A DNA stretch of 64,000 nucleotides from Phenylobacterium sp. RIFCSPHIGHO2_01_FULL_69_31. Its GTDB lineage: Bacteria; Pseudomonadota; Alphaproteobacteria; Caulobacterales; Caulobacteraceae. The notes under the pieces were generated by a model. The model was not told the origin of the DNA. It searched no databases and worked only from the letters and a program-made list of their open reading frames with translations. Below are positions 25,773-33,348 of the stretch, one piece after another; position 1 is the first letter of the stretch; each line of letters begins with the position of its first letter. A program made the position numbers and the translations under genes. Where the stretch lies: positions 159,854-223,853 of the forward strand of contig NZ_MHXN01000014.1 in assembly GCF_001824475.1 (NCBI RefSeq). The letters are read 5' to 3'.

Positions 25773-26562
25773 CGTCCCGCCGTTCACGGCGATCGTGCTG
25801 GCCGCCCAGCGGGACGGGCGCGTCGATCCCCTGGCCGCCGAGGCGGGCGTGGCGAACAAGAGCCTGGCGCCGATCCAGGGGGCGCCGCTGGTCCGCCACG
25901 TGGTCGACGCCCTGCTCGCGACGCCCAGCCTCACCCGGATCCGCATCGTCGTGGAGCCGCAGGCTGAAGCGGCCATCGCCGAGGCCATGCCCCGCGGCGC
26001 GCCGGTGGACTTCGTGACCGCCGCCGACAACCTGGCCGACAGCGTCCATGCCGCCGCGGTCGGGGTCGGCGGCCCGATGCTCATCACGACGTCGGACAAC
26101 GTGCTGCTGACGCCGGGCGCGGTGCGGGCCGTGCTGGCCCAGCTGGCGGGCGGGGCGGACGTGACCCTGGCCGTGGCGACGCGGGCCGCGGTGCTGGCCG
26201 CGCATCCGGAAGGACAGCGCCGGTTCTACCGCTTCGCCGACGACGCCTATTCCAACTGCAACCTCTACGCCCTGGCCGGCGCCGGCGCGCTGCGGGCGGC
26301 GGAGAGCTTTCGCAGCGGTGGGCAGTTCGCCAAGAAGCCGCTGCGGATGATCGCCGCGCTGGGGCCCGTCAACCTGGCCCTGATGCTGCTGGGACGGCTG
26401 ACCCTGCGCGGCGCGCTCCGACGGGTTTCCCGCGGCTTCGGGCTGCGGGTCGAACCGGTGGTGCTTGCGGACGGATCGCACGCCATCGACGTGGACAACG
26501 CCCGCACCTACGCCTGCGCCGACGCCTTGCTGGCGCGCCGGCGGCAGGCGTTGGCCGCTTAA
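25759..26562 (+). CDS. MobA-like NTP transferase domain protein
   Basis: 267-aa GT-A-fold nucleotidyltransferase. The N-terminus IVLAAQRDGRVDPLAAEAG is a degenerate form of the GxGxRM nucleotide loop, and ANKSLAPIQGAPLVRHVVDAL supplies the conserved Lys and dimer region. ITTSDNVLL is the metal-binding Asp motif, and IDVDNARTY closes the fold. It probably makes a CDP-, GDP- or UDP-activated sugar, polyol or phosphonate. It overlaps the ATP-grasp ligase end, and its stop overlaps the convergent SH3b gene stop (TTAA). Confidence 0.82.
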   Translation: MSRPDVPPFTAIVLAAQRDGRVDPLAAEAGVANKSLAPIQGAPLVRHVVDALLATPSLTRIRIVVEPQAEAAIAEAMPRGAPVDFVTAADNLADSVHAAAVGVGGPMLITTSDNVLLTPGAVRAVLAQLAGGADVTLAVATRAAVLAAHPEGQRRFYRFADDAYSNCNLYALAGAGALRAAESFRSGGQFAKKPLRMIAALGPVNLALMLLGRLTLRGALRRVSRGFGLRVEPVVLADGSHAIDVDNARTYACADALLARRRQALAA

Positions 26563-28028
26563 CCCAGCCCGAAGTTCGAGAGCCAAGCGTAGAGGACCGA
26601 CTCGCGGCGCTCCGCCGTCTGGATGTCGGTCATCAGGGTCGCGAGGCGTCCCTTGCCGTTGTCGCGGGCGGCGATGACCGACTGGTTGTAGGCGCGGATG
26701 TTGCTGGGGCCGACCGGGGCGGGCGGCGGCGGCGGCGCGGGGCGGGCGGCGGCGGCCTTACCGCGAGCCCCGCCCTTGGCGGCGGTCTGGACCGGCGCGG
26801 CGGGGGCGGATCCCGGCGGGCCGACTTCCGAGGCGCGGACATAGCCCGTCTGGCCGCCCACATCGACTTCCCACCAGCCGCCGTCGGCGGCGGCCACCTT
26901 GGCCTGCAGGGCGCTGCCGACGGGCAGGCTCTTCACGGGCGCGGCGGACGCCACCGGCGCCGAGCGGACGACGGCCGCCTTCACCGTCACCAGGGCCGGC
27001 GGGGCCGCGGCCGGGGCGGTGGACGGCGCCTCGCCCGACGCGCCCGCGCCCGAGCCCTTGGGCATCGACAGCTTGGTCACCGCCGGCGCCGCGGCATAGG
27101 CCGGCGCCTGGGAGCCCAGGACCTCGGCCTCGGACGTGCCGTCCGTCATGGCCCGGCCCTGGGTGAAGGTCTTGGCCATGCCCGTATGCTGCTCGACCAC
27201 GCCGCCGGTGAGGTCGATGTCCTTCTTGAGCGCGCTGGTCAGCTCGGTGCGCTCGCGTCGGATCGCCTTGCGATCCTTGTCGTTGCTGGCGGTGGCCAGG
27301 CGGTTGTTGATGTCGGTGAGCTGCGCCGAGCGGCACTCCACCAAGGCCGCGCCGTTGTCGGCGATGGACCGGCTCACGGCCAGCTGCCGGCCGGCGTCCT
27401 GGTCGATGTTGAACGAGGCCTTCTTCAGGTCGCCGCCCGCCTCCTGCTCCTTGAGCTTGGCGTAGGCGTCGGCGGTGGCGACGATGGCCACCAGCACGGC
27501 GAGCGCGGCATAGGCCTTCATGCTGTCGCCGCCGCTGCCGCCGAAGCCGCCGTAGCCGCTGACGCCCGGCACATTGAGGCCCATGGCGCCGGTCAGCATG
27601 TCCTGGCCGAACATCAGCGAGGCGCCGCCGGATGGAGCCTGGCCGCCACCCGCCTGCTGCTGCGCCGCGCTCTGCATAGCCATGCCGCCCACGGCGCCCA
27701 TCAGGTTGCCCATGCCGCCCAGGCCGCCGCCGAAGCCGCTGCCGAAGCCGCCGCCGCCGCGTCCGAACCCGCCGCTGGCCACGCCCTTGGCCAGCACCAT
27801 GGCGCCGGTCTTCAGACCCTCGCCGATGGCGGCGCTCATCTTCGACTTCTTGAGGTCGTCGTACTCCTTGTCGAGCTTCTGCAGCGGCGCCCGCTGGGCC
27901 GCGCAGGCATTGAGCACCGCGTCCTTGCCGCCCTTGCCCTGGGCCATGACCGGCTGCACCGTCAGGCTGAGCAGCGCGACAGCGCTGACCGCCATACGCA
28001 GGCGGCGTGCGTTGCGAAGCGTTTCCAT
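26559..28028 (-). CDS. Exported Gly-rich protein with SH3b domain
   Basis: 489-aa protein of unknown function. The signal peptide (MAVSAVALLSLTVQPVMAQ) ends near residue 29. An N-terminal Cys-containing helical part (NACAAQRAPLQKLDKEYDDL) is followed by a long Gly-rich stretch (~85-165) and a hydrophobic segment (~170-190, KAYAALAVLVAIVATADAY). A charged helical region comes next, then an SH3b domain (~345-405) with PVKSLPVGSALQAK and GWWEVDVGGQTGYVRASEVG. The C-terminus is Pro/Ala-rich and then helical. SH3b domains often bind cell wall or peptides. It lies 24 bases after the caspase gene on the same strand. Confidence 0.8.
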   Translation of the reverse strand: METLRNARRLRMAVSAVALLSLTVQPVMAQGKGGKDAVLNACAAQRAPLQKLDKEYDDLKKSKMSAAIGEGLKTGAMVLAKGVASGGFGRGGGGFGSGFGGGLGGMGNLMGAVGGMAMQSAAQQQAGGGQAPSGGASLMFGQDMLTGAMGLNVPGVSGYGGFGGSGGDSMKAYAALAVLVAIVATADAYAKLKEQEAGGDLKKASFNIDQDAGRQLAVSRSIADNGAALVECRSAQLTDINNRLATASNDKDRKAIRRERTELTSALKKDIDLTGGVVEQHTGMAKTFTQGRAMTDGTSEAEVLGSQAPAYAAAPAVTKLSMPKGSGAGASGEAPSTAPAAAPPALVTVKAAVVRSAPVASAAPVKSLPVGSALQAKVAAADGGWWEVDVGGQTGYVRASEVGPPGSAPAAPVQTAAKGGARGKAAAARPAPPPPPAPVGPSNIRAYNQSVIAARDNGKGRLATLMTDIQTAERRESVLYAWLSNFGLG

Positions 28029-28052
28029 CGTCGTCCCCCGTCTTCCCGTCGT

Positions 28053-30098
28053 CTAGCTTTCGGCCCCGAGCCGTTCCAGTTCGCCGCGAGCGTCCTGGTC
28101 GCCGGCCGCAAGCGCCTTGCGGTAGTAGTCGATCGCCTTCTTCCGGTCGGCGCGCACGCCCTGGCCGGTCTCGTACATGATGCCGAGGTTTCGCATGGCG
28201 AGCGCGCTGCCCCGGTCGGCGGCGGCCTGGAACAGCCGCACCGCCTCGGCCGGATTGGCCCGCACGCCCGCCCCACGCGCGGTCATGCTGCCTAGGCCAA
28301 GATAGCCGCGGGCGTCACCGGCGTTTGCGGCCAACCGATAGTATTCTGCGGCGCGCGCATAGTCCTGCGGTAGTCCGCTACCGCTTTCGAGCATGACGGC
28401 CAGGCTGGACATCCCCTCGCTGTTGCCGGCCTCGGCGGCGCGTTGGTACCAGGTGGCCGCCTGGACCTCGTCCTTGGCCACCGCCTCGCCGTCCTCGTAG
28501 GCGTAGCCCAGGCGCACCATGGCGTCGGTGTCGCCGGCCACGGCCGCCCGCTCGTAGAGGGTGAACGCCCGCCGCGGATCGCGCGGCACGCCCTGGCCGC
28601 GCTCGTAGAGGTCGCCGAGCTGGGCGATTGAAGGACCGTCGCCGGCGTCCACCGCCTTCTGCAGCCATCCGGCCGCTTGGCGCGGATCCTGGGCCACGCC
28701 GCGGCCGCGCAGATAGGCCTCGGCCAGCATGCCCATGGCGGTGGCCGAGCCCTTGTCGGACGCCTTCTGCAGCCAGCCGAACCCGTCGCGTTCGTCCTTG
28801 GCTGTGCCGAAGCCGTTCAGGCGGCACAGGGCCCAGTTGACCATGCCGCCCGAATGGCCGGCGTCGGCGGAGGCCTTGAACCAGCGCGCGGCGGCGGCGG
28901 CGTCCTTGGGCGCGCCCTTGCCCGTGAGCGACATGACGCCGAGGTTGTACATGGCCGCGCCGTTGCCGGCCTTGGCGGCGGTGTTCCAGTCGCGGGCGGC
29001 GGCGGCGTAATCCCCGCGGGCGAAGGCCTCGCGGGCGCTGACCACCAGGTCCTGCCCGGGCTGGGCCGAGCGCGACGCCACCTGGAACGAGCCGGCGGGC
29101 AGTCTCTCGAGCGCCCGGATCCGGTTGGCGGCGAGCTTGCGGAAGGAGCCGGTGATCTCGCCGCGGTCCTGGGCCTCCATATAGGCCCTGAAGTCGGCCG
29201 GATCGTCCGAATCCTTGACCGTGTTCCAGAAGACCTGGTCCTTCTCCCACTTGATCTTGGTGAGGTCGGCGCCGCTGGCCGCGGCGGACTTGACCGGACC
29301 GTTGGGGTCGAAGCTCCAGTGCACATTGGGCCAGATGCCCTGCAGGTCGGGCGTCTGCTCGCCCTCGGTCATCCGCTCGACCTCGGCCTGCACGTAGCTG
29401 GGCAGCTCGCCTACGGTGATGCCGGGCCGGGTGAGGGCCTGGGTCAGGGCGATGGCGAACGGGCTGTTGGCGGCCCCGCCCGCGCCGTCCTGGGCCACCT
29501 GGCCGGGCCCGGCAGCCATCAGGGTGACGACGGCGACGCTGGTAGGGCCGGTCTCGCGGGCGAGGCCCCGGCTGTTGCCGCCGATGCTGCGGGTGGCGGT
29601 GGGATTGTTGCGGCAGGCGTCCAGGATGATCAGGCGCACGGCCTTGGCGCCCATCATCGCCTGGCCCAGGCGGGCGGACTCGACGGAGGTGCCGGTCAGG
29701 GCCGACTTGTTCGTGCTGAGGGCGTCCTTGGGAAGCAGGTAGTTGACGCCATCGATCATCGCGCCGTGGCCGGCGTAGTAGATGACCGCCGCCTCCGAAC
29801 CCTTGGCGTCCTCCTCGAACTCGCCCAGGCCCTCGATCAGCTGGTTGCGGTTGGGGTCCGTCAGCACCTTCACCTGGAAGCCCAGCTTCTGCAGGGTGGT
29901 CTGCACCAGCCGGGCGTCCTTGGCCGGGTTCGCCAGGCTCGGGACCTTGTCGTACTTGGAGACGCCGACGATGAGGGCGACGCGCTGGGCCGCCCAGGCC
30001 CCGTTGACCGCCACGACGTTGATCACGACCGCCGCGAACACCGCCTTCCAGCGGCGCTTCGGCCAACGGCCGACACGGGGCGACGACGCCCTACGCAT
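28053..30098 (-). CDS. Exported caspase-like (C14) protein with Sel1 repeats
   Basis: 681-aa protein. After an N-terminal signal or anchor (KAVFAAVVINVVAVNGAWA) comes a caspase p20-type domain (~38-290) with both catalytic residues: His111 in YYAGHGAMIDG and Cys162 in LDACRNNP. A linker follows (~290-360), then about eight Sel1/TPR-like repeats (~375-670) of the form AARWFKASADAGHSGGM. The ATG at 30098 has GGAGG and GGAAG upstream; a TTG 21 bases earlier is less likely. It forms an operon with the SH3b protein. The sequence predicts a periplasmic or membrane-tethered protease controlled by partners; no known defence module is adjacent. Confidence 0.88.
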   Translation of the reverse strand: MRRASSPRVGRWPKRRWKAVFAAVVINVVAVNGAWAAQRVALIVGVSKYDKVPSLANPAKDARLVQTTLQKLGFQVKVLTDPNRNQLIEGLGEFEEDAKGSEAAVIYYAGHGAMIDGVNYLLPKDALSTNKSALTGTSVESARLGQAMMGAKAVRLIILDACRNNPTATRSIGGNSRGLARETGPTSVAVVTLMAAGPGQVAQDGAGGAANSPFAIALTQALTRPGITVGELPSYVQAEVERMTEGEQTPDLQGIWPNVHWSFDPNGPVKSAAASGADLTKIKWEKDQVFWNTVKDSDDPADFRAYMEAQDRGEITGSFRKLAANRIRALERLPAGSFQVASRSAQPGQDLVVSAREAFARGDYAAAARDWNTAAKAGNGAAMYNLGVMSLTGKGAPKDAAAAARWFKASADAGHSGGMVNWALCRLNGFGTAKDERDGFGWLQKASDKGSATAMGMLAEAYLRGRGVAQDPRQAAGWLQKAVDAGDGPSIAQLGDLYERGQGVPRDPRRAFTLYERAAVAGDTDAMVRLGYAYEDGEAVAKDEVQAATWYQRAAEAGNSEGMSSLAVMLESGSGLPQDYARAAEYYRLAANAGDARGYLGLGSMTARGAGVRANPAEAVRLFQAAADRGSALAMRNLGIMYETGQGVRADRKKAIDYYRKALAAGDQDARGELERLGAES

Positions 30099-30288
30099 GA
30101 CTTCCACCCTCCAGCCCAACCTTCACAGTACCCGAAAATCCGATACGGCGCCGCTTGCAAACGGCAAGCCGGCGGATTCGCGGAACATTCTCTTTATTCG
30201 TTGGAAGGGCGCGCTTGGAGGCGCCGGGCGTGCGGGTCGATGTCGCGCCTTCCCTCCGTCGCCGGGCGGCGGGGGGAAAGCGTCGGCC

Positions 30289-30873
30289 TCAGCGCCGGGG
30301 TTCGGGGTACTGAACCCGCGGCTTCAGGTTCTCGATGACGGCGCGGGCGTCGAAGGCCCGGACGTCGTCGGCGGGCTTGGCCCCCTTCTGCATCACGATC
30401 TCGGCCGAGGCCTCGAAACGCTCGACGGTGCGGACATCGACGCGGTCGGCCCAGAAGGGGTCGCCCCAGAAGGGATCCCAGCCGCGCCAGCCATAGCCGC
30501 TGCCGTAATACCGCCACGACGGCCGCCAGAAGCCGTAGGATCCGTACCAGGGCCGGTAGAAGGGATCGGGCTCGACGTAGGTCTGGGTCTTCTTGTCGGT
30601 GTCGCGGTCGACGATGGCGAACCAGTCGTAGCCGCTCTCGACCGTCAGCTCGGCGGCGCGGAAGAGGAGATACCCCTCCACCGTCTCGCGGCTGGTCAAA
30701 GAGTTGCCCATGAAGTTCACGCGATAGCGGTTGGGCTCCAACCGGATCTCGGAATAACCCCCGGCGGTCGACTGCCCCTTGACGTTGGGCTGGTAAGGCG
30801 TCGGCGTCGCACAGGCGGCGAGCCCGGCCGACAGGGCCAGGGCGACGACGAAAGCGGCTGATTTCCTTGACAT
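30289..30873 (-). CDS. CC0125/CC1285-family lipoprotein
   Basis: 194-aa predicted lipoprotein. The lipobox is SAGLAAC with Cys21 as the lipidated residue. A conserved core (NRYRVNFMGNSLTSRETVEG; LLFRAAELTVESGYDWFAIV) precedes an unusually aromatic stretch, residues 104-141, containing FYRPWYGSYGFW and GWDPFWGDPFW. The C-terminus is charged. The family name comes from Caulobacter crescentus loci; function is unknown. It is 190 bases upstream of the caspase gene on the same strand and could be transcribed with it. Confidence 0.82.
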   Translation of the reverse strand: MSRKSAAFVVALALSAGLAACATPTPYQPNVKGQSTAGGYSEIRLEPNRYRVNFMGNSLTSRETVEGYLLFRAAELTVESGYDWFAIVDRDTDKKTQTYVEPDPFYRPWYGSYGFWRPSWRYYGSGYGWRGWDPFWGDPFWADRVDVRTVERFEASAEIVMQKGAKPADDVRAFDARAVIENLKPRVQYPEPRR

Positions 30874-30958
30874 TGTCGGATCTCGAACTCGAACAGCCCC
30901 TCTTGGGCGAACTTATATTTCACAACACTTCGCCGCAATTGTGGTTGCGGCGTATCAA

Positions 30959-31360
30959 TCAGCCCGTCACCGCCAGCACATAGACGAGGCGGCCGAGGGC
31001 TCCGAACAGCAGTACGGCGACGGCCAGGGCCTGGATCAGGAAGCCGGCCTCGCGCTTCTTGGGGTCGGCCACATAGCCCAGCTGGTAGACGATGCGGCCC
31101 ACGATCCAGGCCAGCCCGATCACGGCCGCCCAGAGATCGCTCCAGTAGACGGCAAACAGCCAGAGGGGCACGAGAAACAGCGGCAGCCATTCCAGGGTGT
31201 TGTGGTGCGCGCGGATCGTACGCTCCAGCACGGGATCGCCGGTCATCGTCGGCGCCTGGATCCCGCACTTGGCGCGGGCCTTGCCCACCTGGAGCCCCAT
31301 CCAGAAGTAGACCAGCAGCGCCAGCAGGCTGACGATCGCGACGTAGGCGTGACTTTGCAT
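30959..31360 (-). CDS. MAPEG-family membrane protein
   Basis: 133-aa inner-membrane protein with four hydrophobic helices (LLALLVYFWMGLQVG, WLPLFLVPLWLFAVYW, WAAVIGLAWIVGRIVYQLG, LAVAVLLFGALGRLVYVLAV). The MAPEG glutathione-binding signature is present as ERTIRAHHNTLEWLP (E-R...R-A-x-x-N-x-x-E). Eukaryotic relatives are microsomal glutathione transferases and eicosanoid synthases; bacterial roles are mostly unassigned. ATG 31360 has GGGAGG directly upstream. Confidence 0.9.
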   Translation of the reverse strand: MQSHAYVAIVSLLALLVYFWMGLQVGKARAKCGIQAPTMTGDPVLERTIRAHHNTLEWLPLFLVPLWLFAVYWSDLWAAVIGLAWIVGRIVYQLGYVADPKKREAGFLIQALAVAVLLFGALGRLVYVLAVTG

Positions 31361-31488
31361 GAGGCCTCCCGAGCCCGCGGCGAACAAGCGCCGCCGTTGC
31401 CGCGACAGTGGCGCCTTATGCGTCCCGGGGGAACCGATTGGATCGCGCCGCGCGTTCTACGGGGCGAACAGCCCTTGGGAGACTGCCG

Positions 31489-31695
31489 ATGGACGTCGAA
31501 TCCACGGCCATCCAGGCCATCGACTACGACCAGGACCACGAGAAGCTGCTCGTCCGCTTCGCCAGCGGCGAGCGCTACATCTATGTGGGCGTGCCGGGCG
31601 AGGTGCATCGCTCGTTCCTGGACGCGGACTCAAAGGGCCGCTTCTTCCAGGCCGAGATCCGCGACCAGTACCCTTACAACCGGCTGGAAACCTAA
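31489..31695 (+). CDS. KTSC-domain protein
   Basis: 68-aa soluble protein that is essentially one KTSC domain. The pattern is [20 protein letters not shown], then [18 protein letters not shown] and [23 protein letters not shown] domains occur alone or next to lysyl-tRNA-synthetase-like or other nucleic-acid proteins; function is unknown. ATG 31489 has GGGAG upstream; a longer frame from 31408 is arginine-rich non-coding sequence. Its stop overlaps the convergent argG stop by 4 bases. Confidence 0.85.
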   Translation: MDVESTAIQAIDYDQDHEKLLVRFASGERYIYVGVPGEVHRSFLDADSKGRFFQAEIRDQYPYNRLET

Positions 31696-32915
31696 CCGCT
31701 GCGCTTGTCGCGCTTGGCGGCCACGCGCAGGCGCAGGGCGTTGAGCTTGATGAAGCCCGCCGCGTCGCGGTGGTCGTAGGCGACCTTGCCCTCTTCGAAG
31801 GTGACCAGCTCCTGGTCGTACAGCGAATAGGGGCTGGTGCGGCCGATCACGGTCACGCCGCCCTTGTAGAGCTTCACCCGCACCTGGCCGGTGACGTTCT
31901 TCTGCGAGAGGTCGATGGCCGCCTGCAGCATCTCGCGCTCGGGGGCGAACCAGAAGCCGTTGTAGATGAGCGATGCGTACTTCGGCATCAGCTCGTCCTT
32001 CAGGTGCATGGCCCCGCGGTCGAGGGTGATCGATTCCATGCCGCGGTGGGCGTGGAGCAGGATCGTGCCGCCGGGGGTCTCGTAGACGCCGCGCGACTTC
32101 ATGCCGACGTAGCGGTTTTCCACCAGGTCGAGGCGGCCGACGCCGTTGTCGTGGCCCAGCTGGTTCAGCTTGGTCAGCAGCGCGGCCGGCGACAGCTTCT
32201 CGCCGTCGATGGCCACGGGATCGCCGTTCTCGAAATCCATGGTGAAGACGGTCGGCTTGTCCGGCGCATCCTCGGGGCTGATCGTGCGCTGGTGGACGAA
32301 CTCGGGCGCTTCGACCGCCGGGTCCTCGAGCACCTTCCCCTCAGAGGAGGAGTGCAGCAGGTTGGCGTCGACGCTGAACGGCGCCTCGCCGCGCTTGTCC
32401 TTGGTGATCGGGATCTGGTGCTTCTCGGCGAAGTCCAGCAGCGCCTCGCGGCTCTTGAAGTCCCACTCGCGCCAGGGCGCCACCACGTGGATGTCGGGCT
32501 CCAGGGCGTAGTAGGCGATCTCGAAGCGGACCTGGTCGTTGCCCTTGCCGGTCGCGCCGTGGGCCACCGCGTCGGCGCCGATCTTCCGGGCGATCTCGAT
32601 CTGCTTCTTGGCGATCAGGGGCCGGGCGATCGAGGTGCCGAGCAGGTACTGGCCCTCGTAGACCGTGTTGGCGCGGAACATCGGGAAGACGTAGTCGCGG
32701 ACGAACTCCTCCCGCACGTCCTCGACGAAGGCGTATTCCGGCTTCACGCCCAGGGTGATGGCCTTGTGACGCGCCGGCTCGACCTCCTCCCCCTGGCCCA
32801 GGTCGGCCGTGAAGGTCGCCACCTCGGCGCCCAGCTCGGTCTGCAGCCACTTGACGATGGTGGAGCTGTCGAGCCCGCCGGAATAGGCGAGGACGACCTT
32901 CTTGATGTCGGCCAT
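31692..32915 (-). CDS. argG: Argininosuccinate synthase
   Basis: Joins citrulline and aspartate with ATP in arginine biosynthesis (cytoplasm), 407 aa. The N-type ATP-pyrophosphatase loop is [17 protein letters not shown]. Other conserved parts are [20 protein letters not shown] and [19 protein letters not shown]. Length and ends are normal. No other arg gene is adjacent. It is convergent with the KTSC gene and 64 bases downstream of the kup/small-membrane-protein pair on the same strand. Confidence 0.98.
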   Translation of the reverse strand: MADIKKVVLAYSGGLDSSTIVKWLQTELGAEVATFTADLGQGEEVEPARHKAITLGVKPEYAFVEDVREEFVRDYVFPMFRANTVYEGQYLLGTSIARPLIAKKQIEIARKIGADAVAHGATGKGNDQVRFEIAYYALEPDIHVVAPWREWDFKSREALLDFAEKHQIPITKDKRGEAPFSVDANLLHSSSEGKVLEDPAVEAPEFVHQRTISPEDAPDKPTVFTMDFENGDPVAIDGEKLSPAALLTKLNQLGHDNGVGRLDLVENRYVGMKSRGVYETPGGTILLHAHRGMESITLDRGAMHLKDELMPKYASLIYNGFWFAPEREMLQAAIDLSQKNVTGQVRVKLYKGGVTVIGRTSPYSLYDQELVTFEEGKVAYDHRDAAGFIKLNALRLRVAAKRDKRSG

Positions 32916-32979
32916 GGGGTTGGGAGCCTTCGGAGAGAAGCGGAGACGTCGCGCCTTTAAGGGCAGGCGGCCCGAGGGT

Positions 32980-33348
32980 TCAAGGCGAAACCACGCCCTC
33001 GTCCTCCAGCGTGCGCAGACTGCCTCGCAGCCATGTCAGGCACACCACGGCGAACAGCCCCGCCAGCAGGGCGCGCGTGAGGAAGAGGATGACCGCCGAC
33101 TGCAGGTCGTGGACCGCCAGCCGCGACAGGGCCGACAGCGCAAGGCCCAGCACCAGCGGCGTGCCGAACATCGCGCCCAGGGCGACGTTGCGGGCCAGCC
33201 GCCAGGTGGGACGGCCATCCTTGCCCCACTGCATCGGCATCCTCGCGTCGGCCGGCACGCGCTTCAGCGCGCCCCGGCTGGTGGAGGCGATCAGGGCCAT
33301 GGCGACGATCCACAGGCCGTCGGCGATGAAGTGCAGGGCGGTGAGCAT
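32980..33348 (-). CDS. Small integral membrane protein coupled to kup
   Basis: 122-aa protein of unknown function. Hydrophobic segments lie at about 2-20 ([17 protein letters not shown]), 55-75 ([19 protein letters not shown]) and 85-108 ([20 protein letters not shown]). Between the first two is a polar loop, [16 protein letters not shown]. The ATG begins on the base after the kup stop (TAGATG), so translation is probably coupled to the potassium transporter. An accessory role for Kup is possible but unproven. Confidence 0.75.
   Translation of the reverse strand: MLTALHFIADGLWIVAMALIASTSRGALKRVPADARMPMQWGKDGRPTWRLARNVALGAMFGTPLVLGLALSALSRLAVHDLQSAVILFLTRALLAGLFAVVCLTWLRGSLRTLEDEGVVSP

Noticed and set aside
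28053..30098. Caspase gene as part of a known anti-phage system
   Set aside because: No cyclase, gasdermin, TPR-CHAT/type III-E or reverse-transcriptase partner is adjacent, and the protein has an export signal.
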